In this document: positions 36,862 to 46,866 of the stretch, one piece after another
How positions within the stretch are numbered: the stretch's first letter is position 1
How the letters are laid out: each line of letters starts with the position of its first letter
Assembly (NCBI GenBank): GCA_029287915.1
Contig: JARFQE010000065.1
Span: 1 to 64,000 of the forward strand
Length of the DNA: 64,000 bases
Source of the DNA: Arenicellales bacterium
GTDB lineage: Bacteria > Pseudomonadota > Gammaproteobacteria > BMS3Bbin11
Reading direction: 5' to 3'
Made by a program: the position numbers and the translations under genes
The notes under the pieces: generated by a model
What the model was told of the DNA's origin: nothing
Databases searched by the model: none
What the model saw: only the letters and a program-made list of their open reading frames with translations

Positions 36862-37848
36862 ATGCCGCAAAAAGACCCGTCAATTAAAACAAAGCTGCCT
36901 GTAGATAAAACTGCAGTCCGCCTGCTCGAGGTAGATCAGGCTTCTAGTGGTCAGAGGATAGATAATTATCTGTTATCGCGGCTAAAAGGTGTCCCACGCA
37001 GCATGATCTATCGATTGTTGCGTACCGGTCAGGTTAGGGTAAACAAGGGCAGAAAGAAGCCATACTACAAATTAAATGCTGGTGATATGGTTCGTATTCC
37101 ACCACTAAGCACGACTGAAAGAGAACCGTCTCTGGCAAGTTTCTCAGACAGAGAAAGACTTTCTAATAGCGTTCTATATGAAGATAAATCACTAATTGTT
37201 CTGAATAAGCCTGCAGGTATGGCAGTGCATGGTGGTAGCGGGATCAGCTATGGTGTTATTGAGGCCTTTCGCCAGTTACGGCCAGAGTGTCGCTTTCTCG
37301 AGCTGGTGCATCGCCTGGACAGAGAAACCTCAGGTTGCCTGGTGCTGGCAAAAAAGCGCACCGCACTGGTACAAATGCATGAAATGCTCAGGCGAGAGCA
37401 TGGAAAGAGTATGGACAAGACCTACCTGGCACTGTTGCGAGGTGTCTGGCACGGAAAAAAGAAAAAAATTAACGATCCACTTGAGGTCAATAGCCGACAA
37501 TCTGGTGAGCGTTTCGTCACCGTATCCGCCAATGGCAAGCCGGCAACCAGTATTTTTATCCTGCAGAGAAATTTTCCGAAGGCGAACACTGCTCTGGTCA
37601 GTATCCGGCTACTTACTGGTCGCACACACCAGGCACGCGTGCATGCCCTGTCAATAGATCATCCAATTGCGGGTGATGATCGATATGGCGATCGGGTGTT
37701 TAACAGACGGATGAAACTTTTTGGCTTAAAACGCCTTTTTTTGCATGCTAGCAGACTACGATTCAGGCACCCAATAGATGACAGACCGATGGATATAGAA
37801 GCACCTTTACCAGAAGAACTCGCCAGTGTGCTGGAAAAGCTTGCATGA
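36862..37848 (+). CDS. rluC: 23S rRNA pseudouridine synthase RluC
   Basis: This 328-residue enzyme makes pseudouridines at 955, 2504 and 2580 of 23S rRNA in E. coli. It has an N-terminal S4 RNA-binding domain (about 28-80) and the RluA-type catalytic domain with H150-R-L-D153-R-E-T-S-G, D153 being catalytic. The late motif L-T-G-R-T-H-Q-A-R-V-H is intact. Divergent from rne, as in most gammaproteobacteria. Its stop overlaps the HAD gene start. Confidence 0.96.
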   Translation: MPQKDPSIKTKLPVDKTAVRLLEVDQASSGQRIDNYLLSRLKGVPRSMIYRLLRTGQVRVNKGRKKPYYKLNAGDMVRIPPLSTTEREPSLASFSDRERLSNSVLYEDKSLIVLNKPAGMAVHGGSGISYGVIEAFRQLRPECRFLELVHRLDRETSGCLVLAKKRTALVQMHEMLRREHGKSMDKTYLALLRGVWHGKKKKINDPLEVNSRQSGERFVTVSANGKPATSIFILQRNFPKANTALVSIRLLTGRTHQARVHALSIDHPIAGDDRYGDRVFNRRMKLFGLKRLFLHASRLRFRHPIDDRPMDIEAPLPEELASVLEKLA

Positions 37849-38507
37849 TGACTAACAGGAACAAGACATACGAACTTATTATTTTTGACTGGGATGGCAC
37901 CTTGATGGATTCAGCAAGCAAGATTGTCAATTGCTTTAGAAAAGCCGTGGCTGATGTTGATATTGAATACCCGGGAGATAGCGCTGTTCGAAATATCATT
38001 GGACTGGGTCTAAAAGAAGCTCTTGATGTCCTGTTACCAGACCACAGTGATGAGATACGACAGCAGGTAGTCGACAGATATCGCGAACATTTCCTCTATC
38101 TTGATGAAACAGAGATGCCGTTATTCGACGGAGTAGAGGAGGGCCTGAGACACCTCTGCTCTGGTAATTACTCACTTGCCATAGCGACAGGAAAAGCCCG
38201 CATAGGGTTAGACCGGGTTCTCCAACACACAAAACTGAGAGAACTATTTGTCGCCAGCCGCTGTGCTGACGAAGCAGCCTCCAAACCACACCCTCGAATG
38301 GTTCTGGATTTACTGACTGCAACAGGGGTGCCGGCAGATAAGGCAATAGTAGTGGGGGATACAAGCTATGATATAAAAATGGCACATCGTGCAAATGCCG
38401 ATGCCCTTGCTGTTTGTTATGGTGTACATCATCGGGACGACCTGCAAGCAGAACAACCGCTGGACTGTGTTGATAATTTTGCAGCCGTATTGGACTGGTT
38501 CCTGTAA
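37845..38507 (+). CDS. HAD-family phosphatase (Gph-like)
   Basis: This 220-residue HAD subfamily IA hydrolase has nucleophile D15 and acid D17 in F-D-W-D-G-T-L. Motif II is I-A-T-G-K, motif III uses the K-P-H-P segment, and motif IV is V-G-D-T-S-Y-D. It resembles the phosphatase usually encoded after rluC, close to phosphoglycolate phosphatases. The ATG overlaps the rluC stop (ATGA), so both are translated from one mRNA. Substrate unknown. Confidence 0.93.
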   Translation: MMTNRNKTYELIIFDWDGTLMDSASKIVNCFRKAVADVDIEYPGDSAVRNIIGLGLKEALDVLLPDHSDEIRQQVVDRYREHFLYLDETEMPLFDGVEEGLRHLCSGNYSLAIATGKARIGLDRVLQHTKLRELFVASRCADEAASKPHPRMVLDLLTATGVPADKAIVVGDTSYDIKMAHRANADALAVCYGVHHRDDLQAEQPLDCVDNFAAVLDWFL

Positions 38508-38580
38508 AATGCTAAATCAGAAAGTGAATGAACATAGAGAGCCCAATTATTAATGAAGGTATTAATAGAAGGATCAAACG

Positions 38581-38958
38581 ATGAATTCTGACAGGAATAA
38601 AGAGTCTAGCGAGAGACTCGATAAAATAGTTGCCGAGGCTCATCGTAACCGAGACAAACGAGAACAGGGATACAGGGAAAAGGCATTGCAAATGTACCCC
38701 TGGATATGTGGCCGCTGCGCACGTGAATTCAGCCGCGAAAATCTGCATGAACTGACTGTTCATCACCGCAATCATGATCATGATTACAATCCTGAAGATG
38801 GTAGCAACTGGGAACTTCTGTGCCTTTACTGCCATGATAATGAGCATTCCAGACTGCTGGATGGTGAGTATGGTGATGTCAGTACTACAGCACAAATGGA
38901 GAAAGGGGCTACCCATAGTCCATTTGCGGGACTTTCCGATTTACTCAACAAGAAATAG
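38581..38958 (+). CDS. yajD: YajD-type HNH nuclease
   Basis: This 125-residue HNH protein has metal-binding pairs C43-x2-C46 and C81-x2-C84, with H61-H62 and a late His forming the HNH core. It aligns well with E. coli YajD (G-Y-R-E-K-A-L-x-x-Y-P-W start of the domain and P-E-D-G-S-N-W-E-L-L-C-L-Y-C). The N-terminal 30 residues are an extra charged extension. The role of YajD is unknown. It lies downstream of the HAD gene with a 73-base gap. Confidence 0.93.
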   Translation: MNSDRNKESSERLDKIVAEAHRNRDKREQGYREKALQMYPWICGRCAREFSRENLHELTVHHRNHDHDYNPEDGSNWELLCLYCHDNEHSRLLDGEYGDVSTTAQMEKGATHSPFAGLSDLLNKK

Positions 38959-39051
38959 ACAACCGTTGCCGTAAGCAAGTTGCATGATTTATATTCTGAA
39001 GTAGACTCAATATAATCATAATCGGCGGGTATTAAACGGGACTCGAGGTAC

Positions 39052-39303
39052 ATGACGATGGATGAAGAAAGAAGAACTGGAGAAATCAAACCTGTTCCGG
39101 ATAACCAGCTTGAGTTCATGAACAACGATCAGATAGCCGCTTTTCGCGCTGTTGAAAGATTTGGCTGGTACATCAAATTCATTCGACGGCCGTTATTTCA
39201 GCGGCCTGTCTGTGTATTGTCCAATCCGGATAATACGATTCTGGCTATACTGGAGGATGACGGCACCATCAATGAGAGCCCTGACATTGTGATCAGGGAT
39301 TAA
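39052..39303 (+). CDS. Small conserved-looking protein, 83 residues
   Basis: Short soluble protein without signal peptide. GAGG lies five bases upstream of the ATG, a good start. Features: an acidic/basic N-terminus, a central aromatic-basic stretch (F-G-W-Y-I-K-F-I-R-R-P) and an acidic end with I-L-E-D-D-G. I do not recognise a named family, but the codon pattern and ribosome-binding site support a real gene. Confidence 0.72.
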   Translation: MTMDEERRTGEIKPVPDNQLEFMNNDQIAAFRAVERFGWYIKFIRRPLFQRPVCVLSNPDNTILAILEDDGTINESPDIVIRD

Positions 39304-39464
39304 AATACTCATACTGACTGTCATCCTGATCATTAATTCCCATCTTCCTGTTATACATAGTCGAGCTCATACTTAAGTCATATTGCTGACCGAATTATCG
39401 CTTGCTATAGCCTGCCAGTAAGCCTCTGCAACCAACGAAAAGCACTTAGGAAATATTCATATTA

Positions 39465-39513
39465 TTGACATTAGTCAATGTAATAATATTAGAAAATACT
39501 GATAATAGGCTCC
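39465..39513 (+). promoter_or_regulatory. FNR/Anr-type class II promoter for the TauE/DsbD-like gene
   Basis: TTGAC-ATTA-GTCAA (39465-39478) is a perfect 5-4-5 palindrome close to the FNR consensus TTGAT-N4-ATCAA. A GATAAT -10 element (39501-39506) sets the start near 39513, which is 41.5 bases from the palindrome centre, the classic activating position. The gene begins 62 bases later at 39575. Confidence 0.82.
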
Positions 39514-39574
39514 CCCGTTTGTTCCGCATCGCAGATTGCAATTGCAGTGATGTGAAACCTGCCAGGAAGTCATT

Positions 39575-40327
39575 ATGAGTGAAATTGGTTACATTGCGGC
39601 ATTCTTGATTGGTCTACTTGGATCTACCCATTGTATTGGTATGTGCGGTGGCATTGTCGGTGCACTAACCCTGGGTCTGCCGGGTACTGTCCGCCAGTCA
39701 GCATGGAAACTGCTGCCTTACCTGCTGACCTATAATATGGGTCGTCTGTTGAGCTATACATTTGCAGGATTACTGATTGGCATACTGACTGAATCAGTCG
39801 GCAACATCTTTCAAATTGGCAGCTTTCCGGTAGGTGGCTTCGTCGGCGGCATGTTCATGGTTGCGCTGGGCATTTATATTGCAGGCTGGTGGCAGACCAT
39901 GGCGCCGCTGGAACGTTTGGGCAGCCATTTGTGGCGCTTGATAGAGCCATTCGGCCGACGACTAATGCCTGTAAAAACATTGCCCCATGCGTTTAGCCTC
40001 GGTCTGTTGTGGGGCTGGTTGCCGTGCGGGCTGGTATACAGCACCCTGGCGTGGTCTGCAACATCCGGTGACGCGATGAAAAGTGCTTTGCTGATGTTTT
40101 CTTTCGGTGTCGGTACGCTGCCTATGCTGTTAGCGATGGGCGGCCTGGCTGAGAAGCTGCAACGTTTTACCAGAAATAAAAAAACAAGATACCTGGCTGG
40201 CATCCTGTTGATACTGTTTGGTGCGATGATTTTAACAAAAGCTTTCAGCGGAGGTCACAATCACTCAGTGCAGCATGACATGCCACACAATGGCCTGCAG
40301 CAGTTGCATGATCATTCTGAAATGTAG
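39575..40327 (+). CDS. TauE/DsbD_2-type membrane protein with CX3C motif
   Basis: This 250-residue integral membrane protein with about six helices carries G-S-T-H-C20-I-G-M-C24-G-G near its N-terminus and a second Cys later (W-L-P-C-G-L), the pattern of DsbD/CcdA-like proteins often annotated 'sulfite exporter TauE/SafE'. In Pseudomonas a homologue sits in the cbb3-oxidase assembly cluster beside an FNR gene. The C-terminus is His-rich, which could bind copper. An FNR-type promoter lies upstream. I infer a role in cytochrome oxidase or copper handling under low oxygen. Confidence 0.82.
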   Translation: MSEIGYIAAFLIGLLGSTHCIGMCGGIVGALTLGLPGTVRQSAWKLLPYLLTYNMGRLLSYTFAGLLIGILTESVGNIFQIGSFPVGGFVGGMFMVALGIYIAGWWQTMAPLERLGSHLWRLIEPFGRRLMPVKTLPHAFSLGLLWGWLPCGLVYSTLAWSATSGDAMKSALLMFSFGVGTLPMLLAMGGLAEKLQRFTRNKKTRYLAGILLILFGAMILTKAFSGGHNHSVQHDMPHNGLQQLHDHSEM

Positions 40328-40458
40328 TGCCGCTGGTTAAATCAGCTGAAGTTCTGTCGATGATGAATTGAAGCCAGGTGACTGTTCTGGGACGCGGCCA
40401 TCAGGAAGCCTGGAGCCGCTGAATTAAAAGTCTGTCTACGTCCATATGTGGAGGTGCT

Positions 40459-42384
40459 TTATTCGGCCATTCCGGCTGCTCGCAAATCATTAAACAAGCG
40501 TTTCCTTAAATCTTCGTCTGCAATAACGACTATTTTCTCCCAATGTGAGATTGTTGAGCCGGGAATTAAAACCTCGAGTTCAGTTATTTGCCACTCAGCT
40601 TCATCCTGGCGTCCGAGTTGTACATAGCTGGCTGCAAGATACAGACGTGGCAGGAAAATAGCCTCATTCCGTTCGATTGCATTCTCAAGCTGTTGAGCAG
40701 CTTTAGCATAGTCTTTGAGGGTGTAGTATGCGCGACCCAGATTATATGGATAATCATAGGTATAATATGGATTGAGTTCCATGCCTTTTTTAATCAGGCG
40801 TAGCGCATCTTCCGCCTGACCCAGATTATTATAAATCAGAGCAAGAAGTCCGTAGCCATCTGCGTAGTTTGGTGCAACTTCTATGGCCTTTTCCAATGCC
40901 GCAATCGCATCGTCGAATTGCTTCTTTCTCATATATACATAAGCCAGTGCCCATTGTGCCTGCGGTGAGCTGGGATCAATTGATACCGCTTTCTGGGCCA
41001 GTTTTAGCGCCCGTTCACTTGCCTCGACAGGAGAATCTGTGTACCCAAGATGGGTTTGGCGTTCCATAGTCACTGCCAGTGACCCATAGGCACGGGCAAA
41101 ACCGGGATCAAGACGGATCGCTTCTCTATAGAGCCCAATAGCGTTATCCAGCCCCTCTTTAGCCATTGTCGCTGACGCACGCTGTCCCTTCAGAAACAGG
41201 TCGTATGCCTCGAAATTGTTTGTTGAATTTTTTGCGACTTGCGTCTGCTCATCGACGCTGAGCTTAACCGACAAGGCCGTGGTGATTCTGTCGGTTATTT
41301 CATCCTGTACTGCAAACACATCCGTCAACTTACGATCAAATTTTTCTGCCCATAGATGGTGTCCACTGTGACTATCGATGAGTTGAGCAGTAATACGCAC
41401 CCGGTCATCGACTTTACGGACACTGCCTTCGAGCACGTATCGAACACCGAGATCTTTGCCAATATCCTGAACTTTTGTATTGGTACCCTTATAGGTGAAA
41501 GAGGAATTACGGGCAATGACGGCCAGGTTCTTTAACTGAGAGATTTTAGTGATAATGTCCTCCGAGATACCGTCACTGAAATATTCCTGTTCGCTGTCAC
41601 CGCTCATGTTGCTAAAAGGCAGCACGGCAATCGATGGTTTATTGGGTGATGTTGCCACTATGCCTTCGCTGTTAAGAGAACTTTCTTTCTGCTGCCATGG
41701 CTGCAACCATGACAACAATGCAAGTACAGCAGTAAAAACAAGCAGAAAAACTGCGAGCAACCATTTCTGTAACTTTAATTTCCTAGCACTATTTGTCAGA
41801 GACTCTGCACTGTGAATTTGCTCTCCCGGCTTGGGCAATTCAGCCCCGGCGGCTAGTTGTACGCTGTAGACACGAACTGGTTGTGCAATATTTTTTACCT
41901 TCTGTTCACCGAGGGATTTGAAATCCAGCGGAAGCTTATTGCCAAGTGCGTCATAAACAGTTCCTGATATACAGATACCGCCGGTGGGAGCCAGACCTTC
42001 CAGTCGGGCACAGATATTGACCCCGTCACCATAGATATCGTCACCATCTATAATGACATCGCTCAGGTTTATGCCCACGCGAAACTGTATCTTTTCGGAA
42101 TCGGCAACGTCTCTGTTGTGTTGTGCCATTCGTTGCTGAATTGTCACGGCACAGGCGACGGCTTCCACCACGCTGGGATACTCAACCAGTAGCCCATCTC
42201 CCATTAGCTTGACGATACGACCGTGAAATGCTTTGACAGTAGGGTAGAGCAGGTCCTGTTGAAGAATTTTCAGCCTGGCAAGAGTACCTGCTTCATCATC
42301 GCCCATCAGTCTACTATAGCCAGCCATATCCACCTGTAAAACTGCGGCGAGTTTGCGCTGTGGCTGATCTTCAGAGGATGTCAT
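40459..42384 (-). CDS. Class III adenylate/guanylate cyclase with TolB-like and TPR domains
   Basis: This 641-residue protein makes cyclic nucleotides. The N-terminal CHD domain has metal residues D19 and D63 (in K-L-M-G-D-G), and N123 and R127 in the transition-state motif. A transmembrane segment lies at about 207-226. The periplasmic part holds a TolB-amino-terminal/FlgO-like domain (S-I-A-V-L-P-F-S-N-M to about 380) and TPR repeats (about 400-620). Substrate nucleotide not determinable here. The Crp-like regulator at 9.3-10 kb could be a partner, but this is a guess. Confidence 0.92.
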   Translation of the reverse strand: MTSSEDQPQRKLAAVLQVDMAGYSRLMGDDEAGTLARLKILQQDLLYPTVKAFHGRIVKLMGDGLLVEYPSVVEAVACAVTIQQRMAQHNRDVADSEKIQFRVGINLSDVIIDGDDIYGDGVNICARLEGLAPTGGICISGTVYDALGNKLPLDFKSLGEQKVKNIAQPVRVYSVQLAAGAELPKPGEQIHSAESLTNSARKLKLQKWLLAVFLLVFTAVLALLSWLQPWQQKESSLNSEGIVATSPNKPSIAVLPFSNMSGDSEQEYFSDGISEDIITKISQLKNLAVIARNSSFTYKGTNTKVQDIGKDLGVRYVLEGSVRKVDDRVRITAQLIDSHSGHHLWAEKFDRKLTDVFAVQDEITDRITTALSVKLSVDEQTQVAKNSTNNFEAYDLFLKGQRASATMAKEGLDNAIGLYREAIRLDPGFARAYGSLAVTMERQTHLGYTDSPVEASERALKLAQKAVSIDPSSPQAQWALAYVYMRKKQFDDAIAALEKAIEVAPNYADGYGLLALIYNNLGQAEDALRLIKKGMELNPYYTYDYPYNLGRAYYTLKDYAKAAQQLENAIERNEAIFLPRLYLAASYVQLGRQDEAEWQITELEVLIPGSTISHWEKIVVIADEDLRKRLFNDLRAAGMAE

Positions 42385-42482
42385 TGTAAAAGCCCCGGAG
42401 TGAATAAGAGTTTAACTATACATCGAATGAGCCGCGATTGGCAGGTGCAGGGTGGTGGATGATTTACTCGATGATTAACGCG

Positions 42483-43070
42483 TCAAATTATACTCACGCC
42501 GAAGTTTTCCAGCATTCGAATCAGGCGGATCAGCGGCAAGCCAATTAGTGTATTCGGATCTTCACCTTCAAAGCGTTCCAATAAGGCAATGCCCAGCCCT
42601 TCTGATTTCACGCTTCCGGCGCAATGATAGGGTTGCTCCTTGAGTAGATATGACTCCAGTTGCTGTTCAGAAAGTTTACGGAATACCACCTGAAAAGGAA
42701 TGACTTCAGTTTGTGCCTCGCCGGTATCAGCGTTTACCAGAGATAAGCCGGTATACAACATGATCTCTTTACCATTGGCCTCTGTTAACTGCTGCATCGC
42801 TTTATCGTGGGTATGTGGTTTACCGACAATCCTGTCACCATGTACTGCAACCTGATCCGAGCCAATCACAAGGCTAGCTGGATTATTGGCGGCAACTGAA
42901 CGGGCTTTATCAAGCGACAGGCGTGCAACCAGTTGCTGAGGTGTTTCATGCGCAAAAGGAGTCTCGTCAATGTCCGGTGCTTCAACACGAAAAGGAATTT
43001 TCAGCCGTTCCAGCAATTCGCGGCGATAGATTGAAGTGGAACCAAGAATTAATTCAGGTTCGGATCTCAT
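42483..43070 (-). CDS. maf: Maf-family nucleotide pyrophosphatase (YceF type)
   Basis: This 195-residue enzyme hydrolyses non-canonical nucleoside triphosphates such as m7GTP to monophosphates. It opens with L-I-L-G-S-T-S-x-Y-R-R and has E-T-P and S-D-Q catalytic segments, as in YceF. In E. coli yceF is divergent from yceD-rpmF-plsX; here a CPA2 antiporter gene lies between maf and rpmF. Confidence 0.94.
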   Translation of the reverse strand: MRSEPELILGSTSIYRRELLERLKIPFRVEAPDIDETPFAHETPQQLVARLSLDKARSVAANNPASLVIGSDQVAVHGDRIVGKPHTHDKAMQQLTEANGKEIMLYTGLSLVNADTGEAQTEVIPFQVVFRKLSEQQLESYLLKEQPYHCAGSVKSEGLGIALLERFEGEDPNTLIGLPLIRLIRMLENFGVSII

Positions 43071-43159
43071 GTTCTGTTTCTTCCTGAGTACTTATATCGT
43101 AGAGGAGTTATCATCAAAGACAGTCTATTCCCTGTCAACATTTGCGTCTACAGCAGTAC

Positions 43160-44380
43160 TTATGCTGGCCCCTGGTTATAAAAATAGCTGTTATTTTTTT
43201 TGTAATACCATTTCAGGAATATCGGCGACATTATTGTTGTTACAGCGATGACCATCACAATACCCGCATAAAGATTATTATCCAGTATACCGGCCGCACG
43301 ACCAAGCTCGGCAAAGATCAAGCCCACTTCACCCCGGGGAACCATCGCAATACCGATTGCTATGCGCTCCACAAGCGGGAGTGGCAATAGAATTGCTCCA
43401 CTAAGTTTGCTGAAAATAGCAATTAGCAACATTGATAAGAAGAAAAACCAGATAAAGCTAACTGTCCAGTCAATAGCAGAAAGATCCAGCGACAGACCAA
43501 CCATGACGAAGAAAATTGGTGTGAATAGCTGGATTATGGGCTGCATCTGGGACTCAATGCGAACAGCAAATTTCGGGTCATTACTTATAGCGATGCCAAA
43601 AGGCAGGAAAAAGCGTCGAGACAGGGCAAGACCAGCGGCAAACCCTCCCATTAGCTCTGGAGCACCTATGGTGTATGCCAGCCATGCAAAAAACAGAACC
43701 AGCGAGACCATCGTAACCGGAATCATACCGGGTATTTCACTGACACCTTCAAAACGTTTGATTAGCAATGAAATAGACTTTGCCAATACAGGTGCAACAA
43801 GAAAGAAAACGCCGATAAAAATTAATACCCGGCTGGTATTTGCCAGGTTGATTCCACCTCCTGTGGAAAATTCATAGAGCAGTGACAGCAGGACCACACC
43901 CAAAACATCATCTATGACAGCTGCGCCAAGAACGATCTGAGCTTCATGACAGGATTTTCGATTGAGGTCTCTCAGTACCCGCACGGTTATACCTATGCTT
44001 GTGGCGGTGAGTGTTCCGCCAACAAACAACGAAACCAGCGTGGCTTGCTGGAAAATGTAAAAGCTGACTGTAAAACCAAGCAAAAATGGCAGGAAAAACC
44101 CACTAAAAGCGACAATAACAGCCTTGCTACCGGCCTTCACAAGCTTGCTGATATCTGTATCCAGTCCCACTTCAAACAGCAACATAATAATGCCGATCTC
44201 AGCGAGCATTCTTAGCGTGTCATCAGGAGCAATCCAGCCAAGCAGGCTAGGTCCCAGCACTACGCCTGCAAGCAGCTCACCGACTACTGGTGGAATATTT
44301 ATGCGGCTGGCGATCTCGGCAAATACCCGTGCCGTTAACAGAATAATGACTATGTTGATAAAGAATGTATGTGTCGCCAT
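43160..44380 (-). CDS. CPA2-family cation:proton antiporter
   Basis: This 406-residue membrane protein of about 12 helices belongs to the KefB/NapA-type antiporters, with D-D near residue 155 (A-A-V-I-D-D-V-L-G) as the transport motif and a conserved P-R-G-E-V-G late segment. No C-terminal TrkA regulatory domain. I chose the ATG at 44380; a GTG at 44416 would add 12 residues. It lies on the strand opposite to rpmF, immediately upstream of maf (89-base gap), where yceD is normally found on the other strand. Confidence 0.92.
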   Translation of the reverse strand: MATHTFFINIVIILLTARVFAEIASRINIPPVVGELLAGVVLGPSLLGWIAPDDTLRMLAEIGIIMLLFEVGLDTDISKLVKAGSKAVIVAFSGFFLPFLLGFTVSFYIFQQATLVSLFVGGTLTATSIGITVRVLRDLNRKSCHEAQIVLGAAVIDDVLGVVLLSLLYEFSTGGGINLANTSRVLIFIGVFFLVAPVLAKSISLLIKRFEGVSEIPGMIPVTMVSLVLFFAWLAYTIGAPELMGGFAAGLALSRRFFLPFGIAISNDPKFAVRIESQMQPIIQLFTPIFFVMVGLSLDLSAIDWTVSFIWFFFLSMLLIAIFSKLSGAILLPLPLVERIAIGIAMVPRGEVGLIFAELGRAAGILDNNLYAGIVMVIAVTTIMSPIFLKWYYKKNNSYFYNQGPA

Positions 44381-44603
44381 TTTTCTATTATTACCAATGC
44401 TACACAGATACACCAATTAAACAGCATAACTCCCTGATTCTCAGTCATTTCTGCATAAAAAAAGATGCTGTAACAGTTTGGAATTACTTTGACAGCTGCA
44501 AACTGAATCCGTATCATTGCGCGGTTTAATTTTATTAATTGGTTTGTGGTAGCTATCGGTTTTTTTGATGGTTGCTGCAGAGAGCACATACAGGGTTAAT
44601 TCA

Positions 44604-44783
44604 ATGGCAGTTCAACAAAATCGTAAGACACCTTCAAAACGCGGCATGCGTCGCTCGCATGATAAACTGAGCAATCCGGCACTGACTACTGATCCAGTGA
44701 CCGGCGAAACACACCGGCGCCATCATATTACTGCGGATGGGTTCTACAAAGGGCGCAAATTAGTCGACACTAACGCAGAATAA
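44604..44783 (+). CDS. rpmF: 50S ribosomal protein L32
   Basis: This 59-residue protein starts [20 protein letters not shown] and has the L32 ending (H-x-H-H-I-T-A-D-G-x-Y-K-G-R). It is of the zinc-free type, as it lacks the paired Cys residues. The first gene of the plsX-fab cluster. The usual partner upstream, yceD, is absent. Confidence 0.96.
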   Translation: MAVQQNRKTPSKRGMRRSHDKLSNPALTTDPVTGETHRRHHITADGFYKGRKLVDTNAE

Positions 44784-44818
44784 TTGCCTCGGCTAACCTG
44801 GAATAGTCTAGAAAGATT

Positions 44819-45856
44819 GTGGCAATAACAATAGCCATTGATGCACATGGTGGTGATACAGGGGTGTCGGTCACTGTCCCTGCTGCACTTTCAGCACTAG
44901 CCAGCAAGCCGGACCTGTCCATTATTCTGGTAGGGCAGCAAGACGTGCTGGATTCTGAACTGGACAGACACAGCAACAATTATTCAGACAGGCTCGAAGT
45001 TCAACATGCCTCACAGATCGTAGGCATGGAAGAATCCCCATCGACAGCATTACGAGGAAAAAAAGATTCCTCCATGCGCATCGCTATTAATCTGGTAAAG
45101 GATGGCCGTGCCAATGCCTGTGTCAGTGCCGGCAATACTGGGGCACTGATGGCGACTGCTCGCTTTGTACTGAAGACATTGTCTGGCATTAAACGCCCTG
45201 CCATTATCACTGCCATCCCAACCATGCATGGCCATGTCCACTTGCTTGATCTTGGTGCCAATGTAGACAGTTCAGCAGAGGTGCTGCAGCAGTTTGGCAT
45301 CATGGGCTCAATTCTTGTTCAGTCTACAGAAAAGATAACTGCCCCTAAAGTTGGCTTGTTAAACATCGGTCATGAAGACGTTAAAGGCAATGAAACTGTT
45401 AAAGCAGCAGGCGAATTACTAAAAAAAAGTCCCATAAACTATGTCGGCTTTGTAGAGGGTGATGATATTTTTACCTCCGACCTCGACGTCATTGCCTGTG
45501 ACGGCTTTGTTGGTAATGTTTCATTGAAAACTATGGAAGGCCTGACACAAATGATTTCTTCAATATTGAAAGAAGAGTTTGGTAAAAACATCTTTACAAA
45601 AATATCAGGCCTGCTTGCAATACCTGTAATCAAAGCCTTGCGCTCACGCTTTGATAATCGTCGTTACAATGGTGCTACCTTGCTTGGGCTCGGTGGGATA
45701 GTCATTAAGAGCCATGGTAGTGCTGATATCTATGCATATACACAGGCAATTCATGAAGCGTACCGGGAGGTCCAATACCAGGTCATTGACGAGATCGAAA
45801 AGGTATTAGCAAAAACGGATTTCAGCAATACAGAAAGAGAACAGGATATTGAGTAA
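44819..45856 (+). CDS. plsX: Phosphate acyltransferase PlsX
   Basis: This 345-residue enzyme turns acyl-ACP into acyl-phosphate for phospholipid synthesis. Opens with I-A-I-D-A-H-G-G-D and carries the S-A-G-N-T-G-A-L-M segment and [10 protein letters not shown], typical of PlsX. The start is GTG. The 3' end overlaps fabH by eight bases, so the two are translationally coupled. Confidence 0.97.
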   Translation: MAITIAIDAHGGDTGVSVTVPAALSALASKPDLSIILVGQQDVLDSELDRHSNNYSDRLEVQHASQIVGMEESPSTALRGKKDSSMRIAINLVKDGRANACVSAGNTGALMATARFVLKTLSGIKRPAIITAIPTMHGHVHLLDLGANVDSSAEVLQQFGIMGSILVQSTEKITAPKVGLLNIGHEDVKGNETVKAAGELLKKSPINYVGFVEGDDIFTSDLDVIACDGFVGNVSLKTMEGLTQMISSILKEEFGKNIFTKISGLLAIPVIKALRSRFDNRRYNGATLLGLGGIVIKSHGSADIYAYTQAIHEAYREVQYQVIDEIEKVLAKTDFSNTEREQDIE

Positions 45857-46832
45857 TACTGGCAAGACTTATTCCAGGATAATTGGCACAGGTAGTTATC
45901 TACCGGAGAAAGTCCTGACCAATGCAGATCTCGAGAACATGGTTGAAACCAGTGACGAATGGATTGTTTCTCGAACTGGCATCAGCGAACGCCACATTGC
46001 TGCAGAAGGTGAAACAACCTGTGATATGGCAGTACAGGCGGCTCGTCTTGCTATGGAAAGTGCAGACATCAGCCATTCAGAAATAGACCTTATTATCGTC
46101 GCGACTACGACGCCTGACCTGATTTTTCCTTCAACCGCCTGTCTTTTGCAGGAGCGACTTGGTATTCATGGTTGCCCGGCATTTGATGTACAGGCAGTTT
46201 GTACAGGATTTATTTATGCTTTGACGGTAGCCGATAATTTTATTCGCAGCGGAACTTCTAAACGTGCACTGGTCGTTGGTTCCGAAACCCTTTCACGTAT
46301 TGTTGACTGGACGGATAGAGGCACCTGTATATTATTTGGAGATGGTGCCGGAGCCGTGGTTGTTGAAGCATCCAATGAAACAGGAATTATTTCCAGCCAC
46401 ATTCACTCTGACGGGCAGTTCAAGAATCTGCTGCAGGTGCCAACAGGTGTATCAAATAATTATCAGGATGTCATAGAAGGAAATGCCTATATCGAAATGA
46501 AAGGTAATGAAGTCTTTCGAATGGCAGTGAATACCCTTGGACGTATTGTAGATGAAACACTGAGTCATAATAATCTGAAAAAATCTGATATTGACTGGCT
46601 GGTTCCTCATCAGGCAAATATACGTATTATCAATGCCACCGCGAAGAAACTTGGCATGTCGCTGGATAATGTCGTTGTTACAGTAGACAGGCACGGCAAT
46701 ACTTCAGCGGCTTCAGTTCCCCTGGCTTTAGATGAGGCAGTACGCGATGGGCGAATCAAAGCTGGAGAAACAGTTATGCTTGAAGCCTTTGGTGGTGGAT
46801 TCACATGGGGCGCCGTGCTGTTGAAGATGTGA
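45849..46832 (+). CDS. fabH: 3-oxoacyl-ACP synthase III FabH
   Basis: This 327-residue condensing enzyme starts fatty-acid synthesis by joining acetyl-CoA with malonyl-ACP. The catalytic triad is C118 (V-C-T-G-F), H254 (V-P-H-Q-A-N) and N284 (H-G-N-T-S-A). The start is TTG, preceded by AGGA, and overlaps plsX. Confidence 0.97.
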   Translation: MSNTGKTYSRIIGTGSYLPEKVLTNADLENMVETSDEWIVSRTGISERHIAAEGETTCDMAVQAARLAMESADISHSEIDLIIVATTTPDLIFPSTACLLQERLGIHGCPAFDVQAVCTGFIYALTVADNFIRSGTSKRALVVGSETLSRIVDWTDRGTCILFGDGAGAVVVEASNETGIISSHIHSDGQFKNLLQVPTGVSNNYQDVIEGNAYIEMKGNEVFRMAVNTLGRIVDETLSHNNLKKSDIDWLVPHQANIRIINATAKKLGMSLDNVVVTVDRHGNTSAASVPLALDEAVRDGRIKAGETVMLEAFGGGFTWGAVLLKM

Positions 46833-46866
46833 GCAGGCAAAGATAGTAGATTACAGATTAAAACTT

